Of a stretch of 6,050 bases of DNA, positions 1-5,637 are shown in pieces; the first letter of the stretch is position 1; the number at the start of each line of letters is the position of its first letter. The stretch spans positions 1-6,050 of the forward strand of contig JAHKXX010000083.1 in assembly GCA_020627425.1 (NCBI GenBank), given 5' to 3'. This stretch comes from a bacterium. Lineage in GTDB: Bacteria; Bacillota; Clostridia; Oscillospirales; Acutalibacteraceae. The position numbers were made by a program, and so were the translations under genes. The notes beneath the pieces were generated by a model. It saw nothing but the letters and a program-made list of their open reading frames with translations, did not search any database and had not been told where the DNA came from.

Positions 1-35
1 TTAAGACAAACGGATTTTTTTGTGGTAATATCTGC

Positions 36-61
36 TCGTAACAGAACCCTTAATGTTACGA
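36..61. repeat. Inverted repeat upstream of the first permease gene
   Basis: An 8-bp perfect inverted repeat, TCGTAACA (36-43) and TGTTACGA (54-61), is separated by 10 nt. It ends 12 nt before the Shine-Dalgarno of the first gene. It could be an operator or a small hairpin in the mRNA leader. It is not followed by a T-run, so it is not a terminator. The rest of positions 1-72 shows no convincing promoter, and cassette 1 may be transcribed from further upstream. Confidence 0.35.
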
Positions 62-72
62 TAAAAACATAC

Positions 73-78
73 GAGGAG
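73..78 (+). promoter_or_regulatory. Shine-Dalgarno site fixing the start of the first permease
   Basis: GAGGAG lies 9 nt before the ATG at 88. It supports that ATG over the in-frame GTG at 22, which has no purine-rich site in front of it. The extra 22 codons of the longer reading do not resemble anything in the paralogous permease at 4420. Confidence 0.8.
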
Positions 79-87
79 ATATTTATT

Positions 88-1437
88 ATGTTTAGACGAA
101 CAAGGAAAACAAACCGGATATTTCATGGCTGGTTCAAGTCAATCATTGTGATGATAATACTTGTCAGCATAGGTATTATTATATATAACTCCGTTGGTTT
201 TTATGATAGTGAGATAAATTCTGCAAAGATGTTTGAGTCTCCCGAGCTGTCAGATTCGGATGTTATCAATATCTATAAAGATTACGAGAGTTATCTCAGC
301 GATCAATATTGGTTATTCGGTGACATAAAAGAAAAAAACAATGTAAAAATGGTTGAAATGAAGGATTATGAAAAAAGAATGGAAGAAATTATGGAGGATG
401 ATCCATATTCACAGGTAGAAAAGTTAGAGCCTGTTGATAAGCTTCTGTATTATTGTATCCAAGATATGGGGAAGGACGAATATCAGGGAGAGAAAATAGG
501 CTATGTTATGACTAACAGGGCTACTGCCGAATTTTTTCAGTACAAGCTCTCCGAGGGAAAACAACTTACAGAGGTAGAACAGACAAGTAAATACCCGAAT
601 GCGGTAGTTTGCGGTGCGGCTTTTAAGGATGTAAAAATAGGAGAGGACATAGACGTTATATATAACACAAAGCCCAAAAAAGTCCATGTTGTCGGCAAGG
701 TAGCGGCACCGTATAGAACGCTGCTTTTTAGAGGTAGAGCCGATATGGATTTAACTAATTATAACAGAATATTTCTGCTTGACAGCAAAACATCTTTGGA
801 TACCTTTGGTTTGGAGATGAAACGTTATACTTCTTATGCCTTTGTTATATATAAGCCCGGAACGACTGAGGAAGAAAAGGAAGAGTGCAGGGAATTTTAT
901 GCAAAATATATCTATGATAGAATTAACAAAAAAGTATTCGAACAAAATAACCAAACCTATGAGGACGTAAAGGTAAATTCCTATTATCCATTTAAACTGT
1001 TTAATGATCTTGACTTATTATTAGGATGGCAAATAAAAAATATAGTCCGGGACTGCCTAAGATACAGTCTGATAGCGATGTTTATAATCACGGCTATATA
1101 TGCGATAAACGCAAAGATGAAGGAAAAGGAGTTCTGTGTACTATATATGTGTGGCTGTACAAGACGACGGAGCTTTTTAACGTACTTTATATCGGGTGCC
1201 ACCCCCATACTCATCTCCGGACTGATAGTCACAGCGATAATGCTCGTACATTCTTATATTATAGAAAACGGTCTGATGCCTAATAGGAATTATGAAACAT
1301 TGATCATAGGGGCGAACTGCTATCTGTATGTATGGCTCGCGATGCTCGCTATACTGATAGTCAGCAGTATAATACCGTACTTTATAATTACGAGACAAAA
1401 CAGCACGTTATCCTATCTCCGAAAAAAGGGGAAATAA
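88..1437 (+). CDS. FtsX-like ABC transporter permease, large subunit of cassette 1 (449 aa)
   Basis: Membrane subunit of a MacB/LolC-type ABC transporter, expected to pair with the small permease and the ATPase downstream. The topology is a basic N-terminus (RRTRK), TM1 at about residues 18-38, a large extracytoplasmic domain at 39-320, then TM2 (about 322-342), TM3 (364-390) and TM4 (411-435) and a short basic tail. Residues 173-206 carry the MacB-like core pattern VVCGAAF...G..IDV...VHVVGKV, which aligns with VVCGAIF...VEVVGKV in the 405-residue permease of cassette 2. The TM2-TM3 cytoplasmic loop holds YMCGCTRRRSF (353-363), the likely ATPase-coupling helix. A charged stretch at about 82-115 may be helical. 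The start is ATG 88, from the Shine-Dalgarno at 73-78; the frame is open back to position 1, probably by chance. The next gene follows after 18 nt. The fold is fairly certain; the substrate is unknown. Confidence 0.88.
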   Translation: MFRRTRKTNRIFHGWFKSIIVMIILVSIGIIIYNSVGFYDSEINSAKMFESPELSDSDVINIYKDYESYLSDQYWLFGDIKEKNNVKMVEMKDYEKRMEEIMEDDPYSQVEKLEPVDKLLYYCIQDMGKDEYQGEKIGYVMTNRATAEFFQYKLSEGKQLTEVEQTSKYPNAVVCGAAFKDVKIGEDIDVIYNTKPKKVHVVGKVAAPYRTLLFRGRADMDLTNYNRIFLLDSKTSLDTFGLEMKRYTSYAFVIYKPGTTEEEKEECREFYAKYIYDRINKKVFEQNNQTYEDVKVNSYYPFKLFNDLDLLLGWQIKNIVRDCLRYSLIAMFIITAIYAINAKMKEKEFCVLYMCGCTRRRSFLTYFISGATPILISGLIVTAIMLVHSYIIENGLMPNRNYETLIIGANCYLYVWLAMLAILIVSSIIPYFIITRQNSTLSYLRKKGK

Positions 1438-1455
1438 CAGGAAAGGAGAGTACCT

Positions 1456-2001
1456 ATGAAAAAATATCTGCTGCTTACATGGATGCGCCTGAGGAAGAAT
1501 TTTGTTGAACATAAGCTTATAATGACGTTTTATTGTGCAGGAACGATAATATGCAACAGGATTTTTGTCGAAGTGTTTTCGTCCGTCCCGGATCTTTATG
1601 AACAGTATCTGGAACAGAGAACATCATGGGCTGCAGAGCTTCTGCTCTTAAAGCTGCTGGAAGCAACACTTATATATGCTATCTGCTTTTGCGGGTGTGC
1701 ATACCTTTATAAATGCGTCTTTGATCTGAACCGTGAGCAAAATGTCATACTCAGTATGCTTGGCGCGTCAAAGAGAAAGGTCATAACTATATGCCTGCTT
1801 GAAACATCAATTCTTACCATCAGCGGAAACCTGCTTGCGGATCTGTCGGCTGTGTTTTTCTACCGACTTGATATATTGGCATATATTGTCATTTTGGTTT
1901 CGGTCGTGTTACTTTCGGCATTGACTACATTGCCGTTTTTCATACCCTATATCAGAAAGCCGATATTGGATTCTTACAGAAATTTCAGAGATTTGGAGTG
2001 A
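1456..2001 (+). CDS. Compact FtsX-like permease lacking the extracytoplasmic domain (181 aa)
   Basis: Small membrane protein, read here as a minimal FtsX-like permease. It aligns at both ends with the 387-residue permease of cassette 2: FVEHKLI (16-22) with FVENKLI; NVILSMLGASKRKV (96-109) with NVILMMVGAKKSDV; LLETSIL with ILENIIL; and LPFFIPYIRKPI with IPFFVGYYKNNI. The four membrane segments lie at about 20-41, 60-88, 110-135 and 138-163. Only about 18-20 residues separate TM1 and TM2, against about 220 in the paralogue, so the extracytoplasmic domain is missing with the frame intact. Cysteines cluster near TM2 (C77, C79, C81, C87). The start has a good Shine-Dalgarno (AAGGAGAG, 1443-1450). 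The stop lies 7 nt before the ATPase start, which implies translational coupling. The most likely role is the second half of a permease heterodimer with the 449-residue protein. It could instead be a degraded subunit, though its clean frame and conserved coupling loop argue against that. Confidence 0.82.
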   Translation: MKKYLLLTWMRLRKNFVEHKLIMTFYCAGTIICNRIFVEVFSSVPDLYEQYLEQRTSWAAELLLLKLLEATLIYAICFCGCAYLYKCVFDLNREQNVILSMLGASKRKVITICLLETSILTISGNLLADLSAVFFYRLDILAYIVILVSVVLLSALTTLPFFIPYIRKPILDSYRNFRDLE

Positions 2002-2008
2002 ATTAAAA

Positions 2009-2695
2009 ATGATAGAGATCAGAGATTTGAAAAAAACTTATACAATTAAAGGCTCAAAAGAAAAGGTCAATGCGCTGCGCGGTATAGATATTACAGTAAA
2101 CGACCGCGAGATGGTGGCAATACAGGGGCGCTCGGGAGCAGGAAAATCAACCCTGCTCAATATCATAGGACTTATAGAGAGCTATGATGACGGAGAGTAT
2201 ATGCTGAACGGTATTGACGTCAGCACCCTGTCCGACGGAAAAGCCGCAAAGCTCAGAAACCAAAGGATAGGCTTTGTGCTTCAGGATTATTCACTGCTTG
2301 AAAAATATAATGTAAAAACGAATGTTATGCTGCCGCTGTTGTTTGACAAGCTAAGCAGCCGCGAGATAGACGAAAAAGTAAACAGGGCGCTCGAGGCTGT
2401 CAATATAGACGATCTCTCCCACAGAAAGGTTGCCCATCTCTCCGGCGGACAAAAGCAGCGTGTAGCGATAGCGCGCGCAATAGTCAACGACCCGTCGTTT
2501 ATACTCGCGGACGAGCCTACGGGTGCGCTCGACACAAAGACGAGCGGCGAGATAATGGAGCTTTTCAGAAGCCTTAACGACGAGGGCAAAACAATAATAA
2601 TCATCACCCACGATCCCATAGTAGCGGATCAGTGCAAGAGAAAGATAGAAATATCTGACGGCAGGATAGTTTCTCCCGAGCAGGTAGAAAAGTAA
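2009..2695 (+). CDS. ABC transporter ATP-binding protein, LolD/MacB class (228 aa)
   Basis: Cytoplasmic ATPase that powers the two permeases encoded just upstream. All nucleotide-binding motifs are present: aromatic A-loop Tyr11, Walker A GRSGAGKST (40-48), Q-loop Gln92 in GFVLQDY, signature LSGGQKQR (144-151), Walker B FILADEP (164-170) with catalytic Glu169, D-loop GALD (172-175) and switch His201 in ITHD. The 228-residue length and the NIIGL and ADEPTGALD blocks are typical of the LolD/MacB/FtsE-like group associated with FtsX-fold permeases. The protein is complete and should be active as a dimer. The start ATG 2009 is preceded by GGAG (1995-1998), which lies inside the end of the permease gene, so translation is probably coupled. 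The gene is clearly richer in G+C than its neighbours: by hand count 36/60 at 2101-2160 and 34/60 at 2461-2520. It closes the cassette; a terminator follows 17 nt after the stop. Confidence 0.96.
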   Translation: MIEIRDLKKTYTIKGSKEKVNALRGIDITVNDREMVAIQGRSGAGKSTLLNIIGLIESYDDGEYMLNGIDVSTLSDGKAAKLRNQRIGFVLQDYSLLEKYNVKTNVMLPLLFDKLSSREIDEKVNRALEAVNIDDLSHRKVAHLSGGQKQRVAIARAIVNDPSFILADEPTGALDTKTSGEIMELFRSLNDEGKTIIIITHDPIVADQCKRKIEISDGRIVSPEQVEK

Positions 2696-2712
2696 AAAAG
2701 CAGAAAAACACC

Positions 2713-2766
2713 TCCCGTGCTTTTACCATAAATAAAAGCACGGGAATTGTTATAAATATTATTTTT
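2713..2766 (+). terminator. Rho-independent-like terminator of cassette 1
   Basis: A perfect 13-bp stem, TCCCGTGCTTTTA (2713-2725) with TAAAAGCACGGGA (2733-2745), encloses a 7-nt loop. It is followed by a T-rich but interrupted tail (ATTGTTATAAATATTATTTTT). It starts 17 nt after the ATPase stop codon. The A-rich stretch at 2695-2710 would give a T-rich tail on the other strand, so the hairpin could work in both directions. Confidence 0.85.
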
Positions 2767-2806
2767 CGTTGGAAAATATTATTATTTGCAATAAAATGTT
2801 ATAAAT
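2748..2806. repeat. AT-rich stretch with short direct repeats
   Basis: TGTTATAAAT occurs at 2748-2757 and again at 2797-2806. AATATTATT occurs at 2755-2763 and 2775-2783. The block is strongly AT-rich and noncoding, lying between the cassette 1 terminator and the promoter of cassette 2. The repeats may be low-complexity chance; I see no origin, IS end or coding sequence here. Confidence 0.4.
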
Positions 2807-2877
2807 TGTTGTAAAACACGAGAATTTATTAGGAATAGAAAAAGCATTAGTGAATATGCTGAAAAAGCCGTTTAATA

Positions 2878-2899
2878 TTCGTGTGAATTTTTACACGAA
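2878..2899. promoter_or_regulatory. Dyad just upstream of the cassette 2 promoter (candidate operator)
   Basis: TTCGTGT (2878-2884) and ACACGAA (2893-2899) form a 7-bp perfect inverted repeat with an 8-nt spacer. The dyad ends 6 nt before the -35 hexamer. A further ACACGA half-site lies at 2816-2821. The position fits an activator or response-regulator site, but no regulator gene is in the window and the binding protein is unknown. Confidence 0.45.
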
Positions 2900-2905
2900 A
2901 TATGT

Positions 2906-2934
2906 TTGACAGATGTGAATAATAATTATATAAT
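2906..2934 (+). promoter_or_regulatory. Consensus sigma-A (sigma-70) promoter for cassette 2
   Basis: TTGACA at 2906-2911 and TATAAT at 2929-2934 are separated by 17 nt. Both hexamers match the consensus exactly and the spacing is optimal. Transcription should start near 2941, giving a leader of about 320 nt before the ATG at 3260. There is no TGn extension before the -10. Confidence 0.85.
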
Positions 2935-3066
2935 TTAGCTATCCGGTATATCAGAACTGCCAATGCGGCTGTGTCAGGTGTCGATACAGCACAAAATGTC
3001 AGATTTGCCGGGGCAAGAACAGATGGCTCAAATAACTATAAAGGATTTAATTACTTTATATATTAA
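2926..3066 (+). pseudogene. Possible remnant: open stretch with protein-like codon pattern, no start
   Basis: The frame is open from 2926 to a TAA at 3064-3066, with no ATG, GTG or TTG preceded by a ribosome binding site. The part from about 2947 reads with many G-first codons and ends in GFNYFIY, looking like the Ala/Gly/Asn-rich tail of some exported or surface protein. I do not recognise it. It overlaps the promoter -10 region, so it cannot be a normal gene transcribed from that promoter. It may be the relic of a lost gene, or chance. Confidence 0.2.
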
Positions 3067-3091
3067 TCCGATGATTGCCGATTTGTGTTAA

Positions 3092-3101
3092 TGTGATCAC
3101 A
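3092..3101. repeat. Perfect 10-bp palindrome TGTGATCACA
   Basis: TGTGATCACA is a perfect palindrome in the leader of cassette 2. It resembles two fused CRP half-sites but has no 6-bp spacer and lies downstream of the promoter. It may be a repressor site or chance. Confidence 0.3.
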
Positions 3102-3110
3102 GCGAGGTGT

Positions 3111-3149
3111 CCTTGTGCCTTATGTGGTTAACAAGTAGGCACTCAAAGG
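3111..3149 (+). promoter_or_regulatory. Small hairpin in the cassette 2 leader
   Basis: GTGCCT (3115-3120) pairs with AGGCAC (3137-3142), and the flanking CCTT (3111-3114) can pair with AAGG (3146-3149) across a 3-nt bulge. The 16-nt loop contains the palindrome GTTAAC. Its right side overlaps bases (3143-3146) that could alternatively close the larger stem-loop that follows. Confidence 0.35.
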
Positions 3150-3153
3150 TTTT

Positions 3154-3228
3154 AGCTTGGTTTTGGAGTCGGCAGGCATAGGCGATCGCTCACCTGTGCC
3201 TGCCTGTTCATGTGTTGAAACCAGAGCT
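3154..3228 (+). promoter_or_regulatory. Strong two-part stem-loop in the leader RNA of cassette 2
   Basis: The apical stem pairs GGCAGGCATAGG (3171-3182) with CCTGTGCCTGCC (3193-3204): 12 pairs including one G-U, with a 10-nt loop. The basal stem pairs AGCTTGGTTT (3154-3163) with AAACCA-G-AGCT (3218-3228), 10 pairs with one bulged G. An internal loop of 7 and 13 nt lies between them. TCAA (3143-3146) with TTGA (3229-3232) may extend it. No T-run follows, so it is not a plain terminator, and it ends about 20 nt before the Shine-Dalgarno. It could be a cis-regulatory RNA, an mRNA-stability element or a small RNA. I do not recognise a known riboswitch class. Confidence 0.5.
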
Positions 3229-3259
3229 TTGAATTAATAAATCAGTCGAGAGGAGTATT

Positions 3260-4423
3260 ATGAAGATATTCAGACTTACTATAAGCAGAATAGCCACACA
3301 CTTTGTAGAGAATAAGTTGATTTTTATATTGTTCTTTCTTGGTATATTGGCAAGCTCAATTACTATTATTTTTTATTATGGAAATTTATTTAGCTTTAAG
3401 AACGGAGTTTATGATGATTTCTCGGAAATAAGAGCATATACGATAAATTTGAGAATACCTCAGATAATAGATAAAGATGAAATAATTAAAATGGCTGAAT
3501 ATGAAGGAAATTGTAAGATTCAGGATATTATATTTTCTTCTGTATTGGACGAAAACGGTAATGATAGTATAAAATTTGATAATGAAGATAACAAAACAAG
3601 CCTTTATTTTACCGATTTGACAGAAGCAGAGATTATCGGTTTTGGCGGACATAAATTCATGATCGTGGAAGCATATTTAAACAACAATGCGAATGTTTAT
3701 GCATATCCTGAGCCGCAGATATTTAATGAGGCTCAGCAGCATGAGCTTGTAGCGGTAGCTCCTAAGAATAAGCCCGATACAATTAAAATTGCAAATAAAA
3801 CATATAATGTTGTATCAAAACAGACAGTAGAGCATTATATAATACCTGTGGAAAAATTGTTTAGCAGCGGTGTTCGAATAGCGCAAATAAAAATCTATAC
3901 TGAAAATAAATTGTCGGAAAATATGATGTACAGATATTCGGATTATCTTGAAAACAATATAAGTAAAAAATTCAAGTCAACAGACGTATATGTAGAACCA
4001 CCAAAGGTTTGGTATAATACGGAGAATGACGGCAATAAAATGGGCTTTTCAGGAATTACGGCAATTGCAGCGATATCATTGATAGCGTTTATGTTTTTGC
4101 TGAAATATATGATGCTTTTATCACATAAAAATAACGTTATACTGATGATGGTAGGAGCTAAAAAGTCAGATGTATTAAAAATTGTAATTCTTGAAAACAT
4201 TATATTGGTTACAGGCTCCGTATTGTCGGCGGTGCTGCTGCACAGTATTCTATATCAACCGGTATTTTCAAAGGTAAATATTTACGGTAATATAGTTTAT
4301 TATCCTATGGATTATTTGAATATTTATCTGATAATTCTTTTAGTTTCCTTGTTAGTGAATATTCCGTTTTTTGTAGGATATTACAAAAATAATATCAGGG
4401 AAGCGAGGAACAGGCAATTATGA
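3260..4423 (+). CDS. FtsX-like ABC transporter permease, cassette 2 first gene (387 aa)
   Basis: Membrane subunit of the second MacB/LolC-type transporter. TM1 lies at about residues 19-40, the extracytoplasmic domain at 41-262, TM2 at 263-286, TM3 at 308-333 and TM4 at 352-376. The domain has a degenerate MacB-core-like strand pair around 163-186 (VAVAPKN...TIKIANKTYNVVSK) but lacks the G-rich VVxGA signature of the large permeases. The coupling region between TM2 and TM3 reads NVILMMVGAKKSDV (292-305), nearly the same as in the 181-residue protein of cassette 1, its paralogue. The start ATG follows AGAGGAG (3249-3255) closely (4 nt). The stop overlaps the next start in an ATGA, so the two permeases are translationally coupled and probably form a heterodimer. 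The gene is very AT-rich (12 G+C of 60 at 3361-3420), unlike cassette 1. The substrate is unknown. Confidence 0.88.
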   Translation: MKIFRLTISRIATHFVENKLIFILFFLGILASSITIIFYYGNLFSFKNGVYDDFSEIRAYTINLRIPQIIDKDEIIKMAEYEGNCKIQDIIFSSVLDENGNDSIKFDNEDNKTSLYFTDLTEAEIIGFGGHKFMIVEAYLNNNANVYAYPEPQIFNEAQQHELVAVAPKNKPDTIKIANKTYNVVSKQTVEHYIIPVEKLFSSGVRIAQIKIYTENKLSENMMYRYSDYLENNISKKFKSTDVYVEPPKVWYNTENDGNKMGFSGITAIAAISLIAFMFLLKYMMLLSHKNNVILMMVGAKKSDVLKIVILENIILVTGSVLSAVLLHSILYQPVFSKVNIYGNIVYYPMDYLNIYLIILLVSLLVNIPFFVGYYKNNIREARNRQL

Positions 4424-5637
4424 AAAAAATAATTATGCTGATAAATAATTTGTCAGGAAATGTTATTTCTTCCCTTATTTTAGTTGTTATTCTTACATAC
4501 TCTCTTATATCAGTAGAGAATATGATCGGAAGCTACAGATATATTACGTTTTCCGAATATATTTTATCTAACGAATCGCTTGCTGACAGTGATTATTTTA
4601 TGCTGGATCCGGTATCGCTTAATATGGACGAACAGTATAATCACGGTTCCGGTAAGCTCATAAACAAAATATCCTCGTTTAAAGGTGTGAAGGGTGTAGC
4701 AGATTCCTCAAAGACCGCGGCATATTTTCGTTCATCTGTAGTGAATTTGGATTTCTATAATAGGTACATGACGGAAGCCTTTAATAATATATTGTCAGAA
4801 GGAAGATGGTTTACACATTCAAAAAATAGCACAGACTGCATTGAAGCAGTAGTATGCGGAGCGATCTTTAACGATTTGCCGGTTGGATCAAAAATAGAGC
4901 TTGCGTTTCCGAATGTAAAAGAGACATTAAAAGTAGAGGTTGTAGGCAAGGTTGGATATCCATGGTATGCGCCTGACTACTTTAGTATTTCGGATGAGGT
5001 CTCATCAGGCGATTTTCTGGTTGAAGCAAATTTTGTAATGCTTGATGACAACGAGAGCAACAGAAAAATGCTTCCCGAAAATGTTGAACCCAGATCCTTG
5101 GGGTTATCTTTTTTTGTTTTATACGACAACGATTGTACCTCAGCCCAAAGAAATGCTGTAAGGGATCTATATGAATCCGTAGGGTCATACAAATCCTATG
5201 ATGAAATATTAAAAAACACGCATGATAAAATTCAGAAGGATCTGATAACCGGACTTGTAACTCCGATTTTTATGCTGGCGGTTTCCACCATTCTCCTGAT
5301 AAGTATTGCGGTTATGACCGTTTATAAAAAGCTGCGCGAGCATACCATATATTATTTGTGTGGGTGCAGCAGGAGGCAAAGCTTCTTGTATCTGGTTTTT
5401 GGAGTGTCCATTCCTGTTTTTATCTCTGTGATAATAAATACGATCTATGTTGCTGTAAAGATCAACAACTTAGCTTCCGGCGTAACCGGCTATGAAGGTG
5501 TTATTTTTGACTATAATAATATATGGTTTGGAATCCTCTATTGTATAGTTACCGTTACGGTTGCTATGATACTGCCTTATATTGTCTTTAGATCGAACAC
5601 GCCTGTTGAAATTTATAGGAGGAACCATAATGATTAA
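4420..5637 (+). CDS. FtsX-like ABC transporter permease, large subunit of cassette 2 (405 aa)
   Basis: Second membrane subunit of cassette 2 and paralogue of the 449-residue permease in cassette 1. TM1 lies at about residues 14-34, the extracytoplasmic domain at 35-275, TM2 at 279-301, TM3 at 322-346 and TM4 at 368-391. The MacB-like core block spans about 125-178: LSEGRWF, then VVCGAIF (144-150), then VEVVGKV (172-178). The same three blocks, in the same order, occur in the cassette 1 protein (LSEGKQL, VVCGAAF, VHVVGKV). The cytoplasmic coupling loop is YLCGCSRRQSF (312-322), again matching MCGCTRRRSF. Translation starts in the ATGA overlap with the upstream gene, helped by GAGGA (4405-4409). 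The end overlaps the ATPase start by 8 nt and contains that gene's AGGAGG. The family and partner assignments are firm; the transported molecule cannot be told. Confidence 0.88.
   Translation: MKKIIMLINNLSGNVISSLILVVILTYSLISVENMIGSYRYITFSEYILSNESLADSDYFMLDPVSLNMDEQYNHGSGKLINKISSFKGVKGVADSSKTAAYFRSSVVNLDFYNRYMTEAFNNILSEGRWFTHSKNSTDCIEAVVCGAIFNDLPVGSKIELAFPNVKETLKVEVVGKVGYPWYAPDYFSISDEVSSGDFLVEANFVMLDDNESNRKMLPENVEPRSLGLSFFVLYDNDCTSAQRNAVRDLYESVGSYKSYDEILKNTHDKIQKDLITGLVTPIFMLAVSTILLISIAVMTVYKKLREHTIYYLCGCSRRQSFLYLVFGVSIPVFISVIINTIYVAVKINNLASGVTGYEGVIFDYNNIWFGILYCIVTVTVAMILPYIVFRSNTPVEIYRRNHND
5617..5622 (+). promoter_or_regulatory. Perfect Shine-Dalgarno for the second ATPase, inside the permease gene
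   Basis: AGGAGG lies 7 nt before the ATG at 5630 and within the last codons of the 405-residue permease. It fixes the start of the partial ATPase gene and suggests coupled translation. Confidence 0.85.

Noticed and set aside
22..87. Longer reading of the first permease from the GTG at 22
   Set aside because: It has no ribosome binding site, while GAGGAG sits 9 nt before the ATG at 88. The paralogue also starts about 13 residues before TM1, in agreement with the ATG.
2287..2619. Long minus-strand open frames opposite the first ATPase gene
   Set aside because: They are mirror shadows of a well-supported ATPase gene, with no ribosome binding sites and low-complexity translations. Other minus-strand frames in the window are rejected for the same reason.
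2748..2806. AT-rich direct repeats as a CRISPR array, replication origin or IS end
   Set aside because: There are only two copies of 9-10 bp, no regular spacers, no DnaA-box cluster, no transposase and no target duplication.
2963..3091. 42-codon ATG open frame in the leader (starts MRLCQVSIQH)
   Set aside because: There is no Shine-Dalgarno, the composition is unremarkable, and a competing frame over the same bases looks more protein-like. Not enough to call a gene.
3092..3101. TGTGATCACA as a CRP/FNR-type site
   Set aside because: The half-sites have no 6-bp spacer and the position is about 150 nt downstream of the promoter, so it does not match the known site architecture.
3171..3204. The GC-rich hairpin as a rho-independent terminator
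   Set aside because: It is followed by TGTTCATGTGTTG with no run of T, so intrinsic termination is unlikely.
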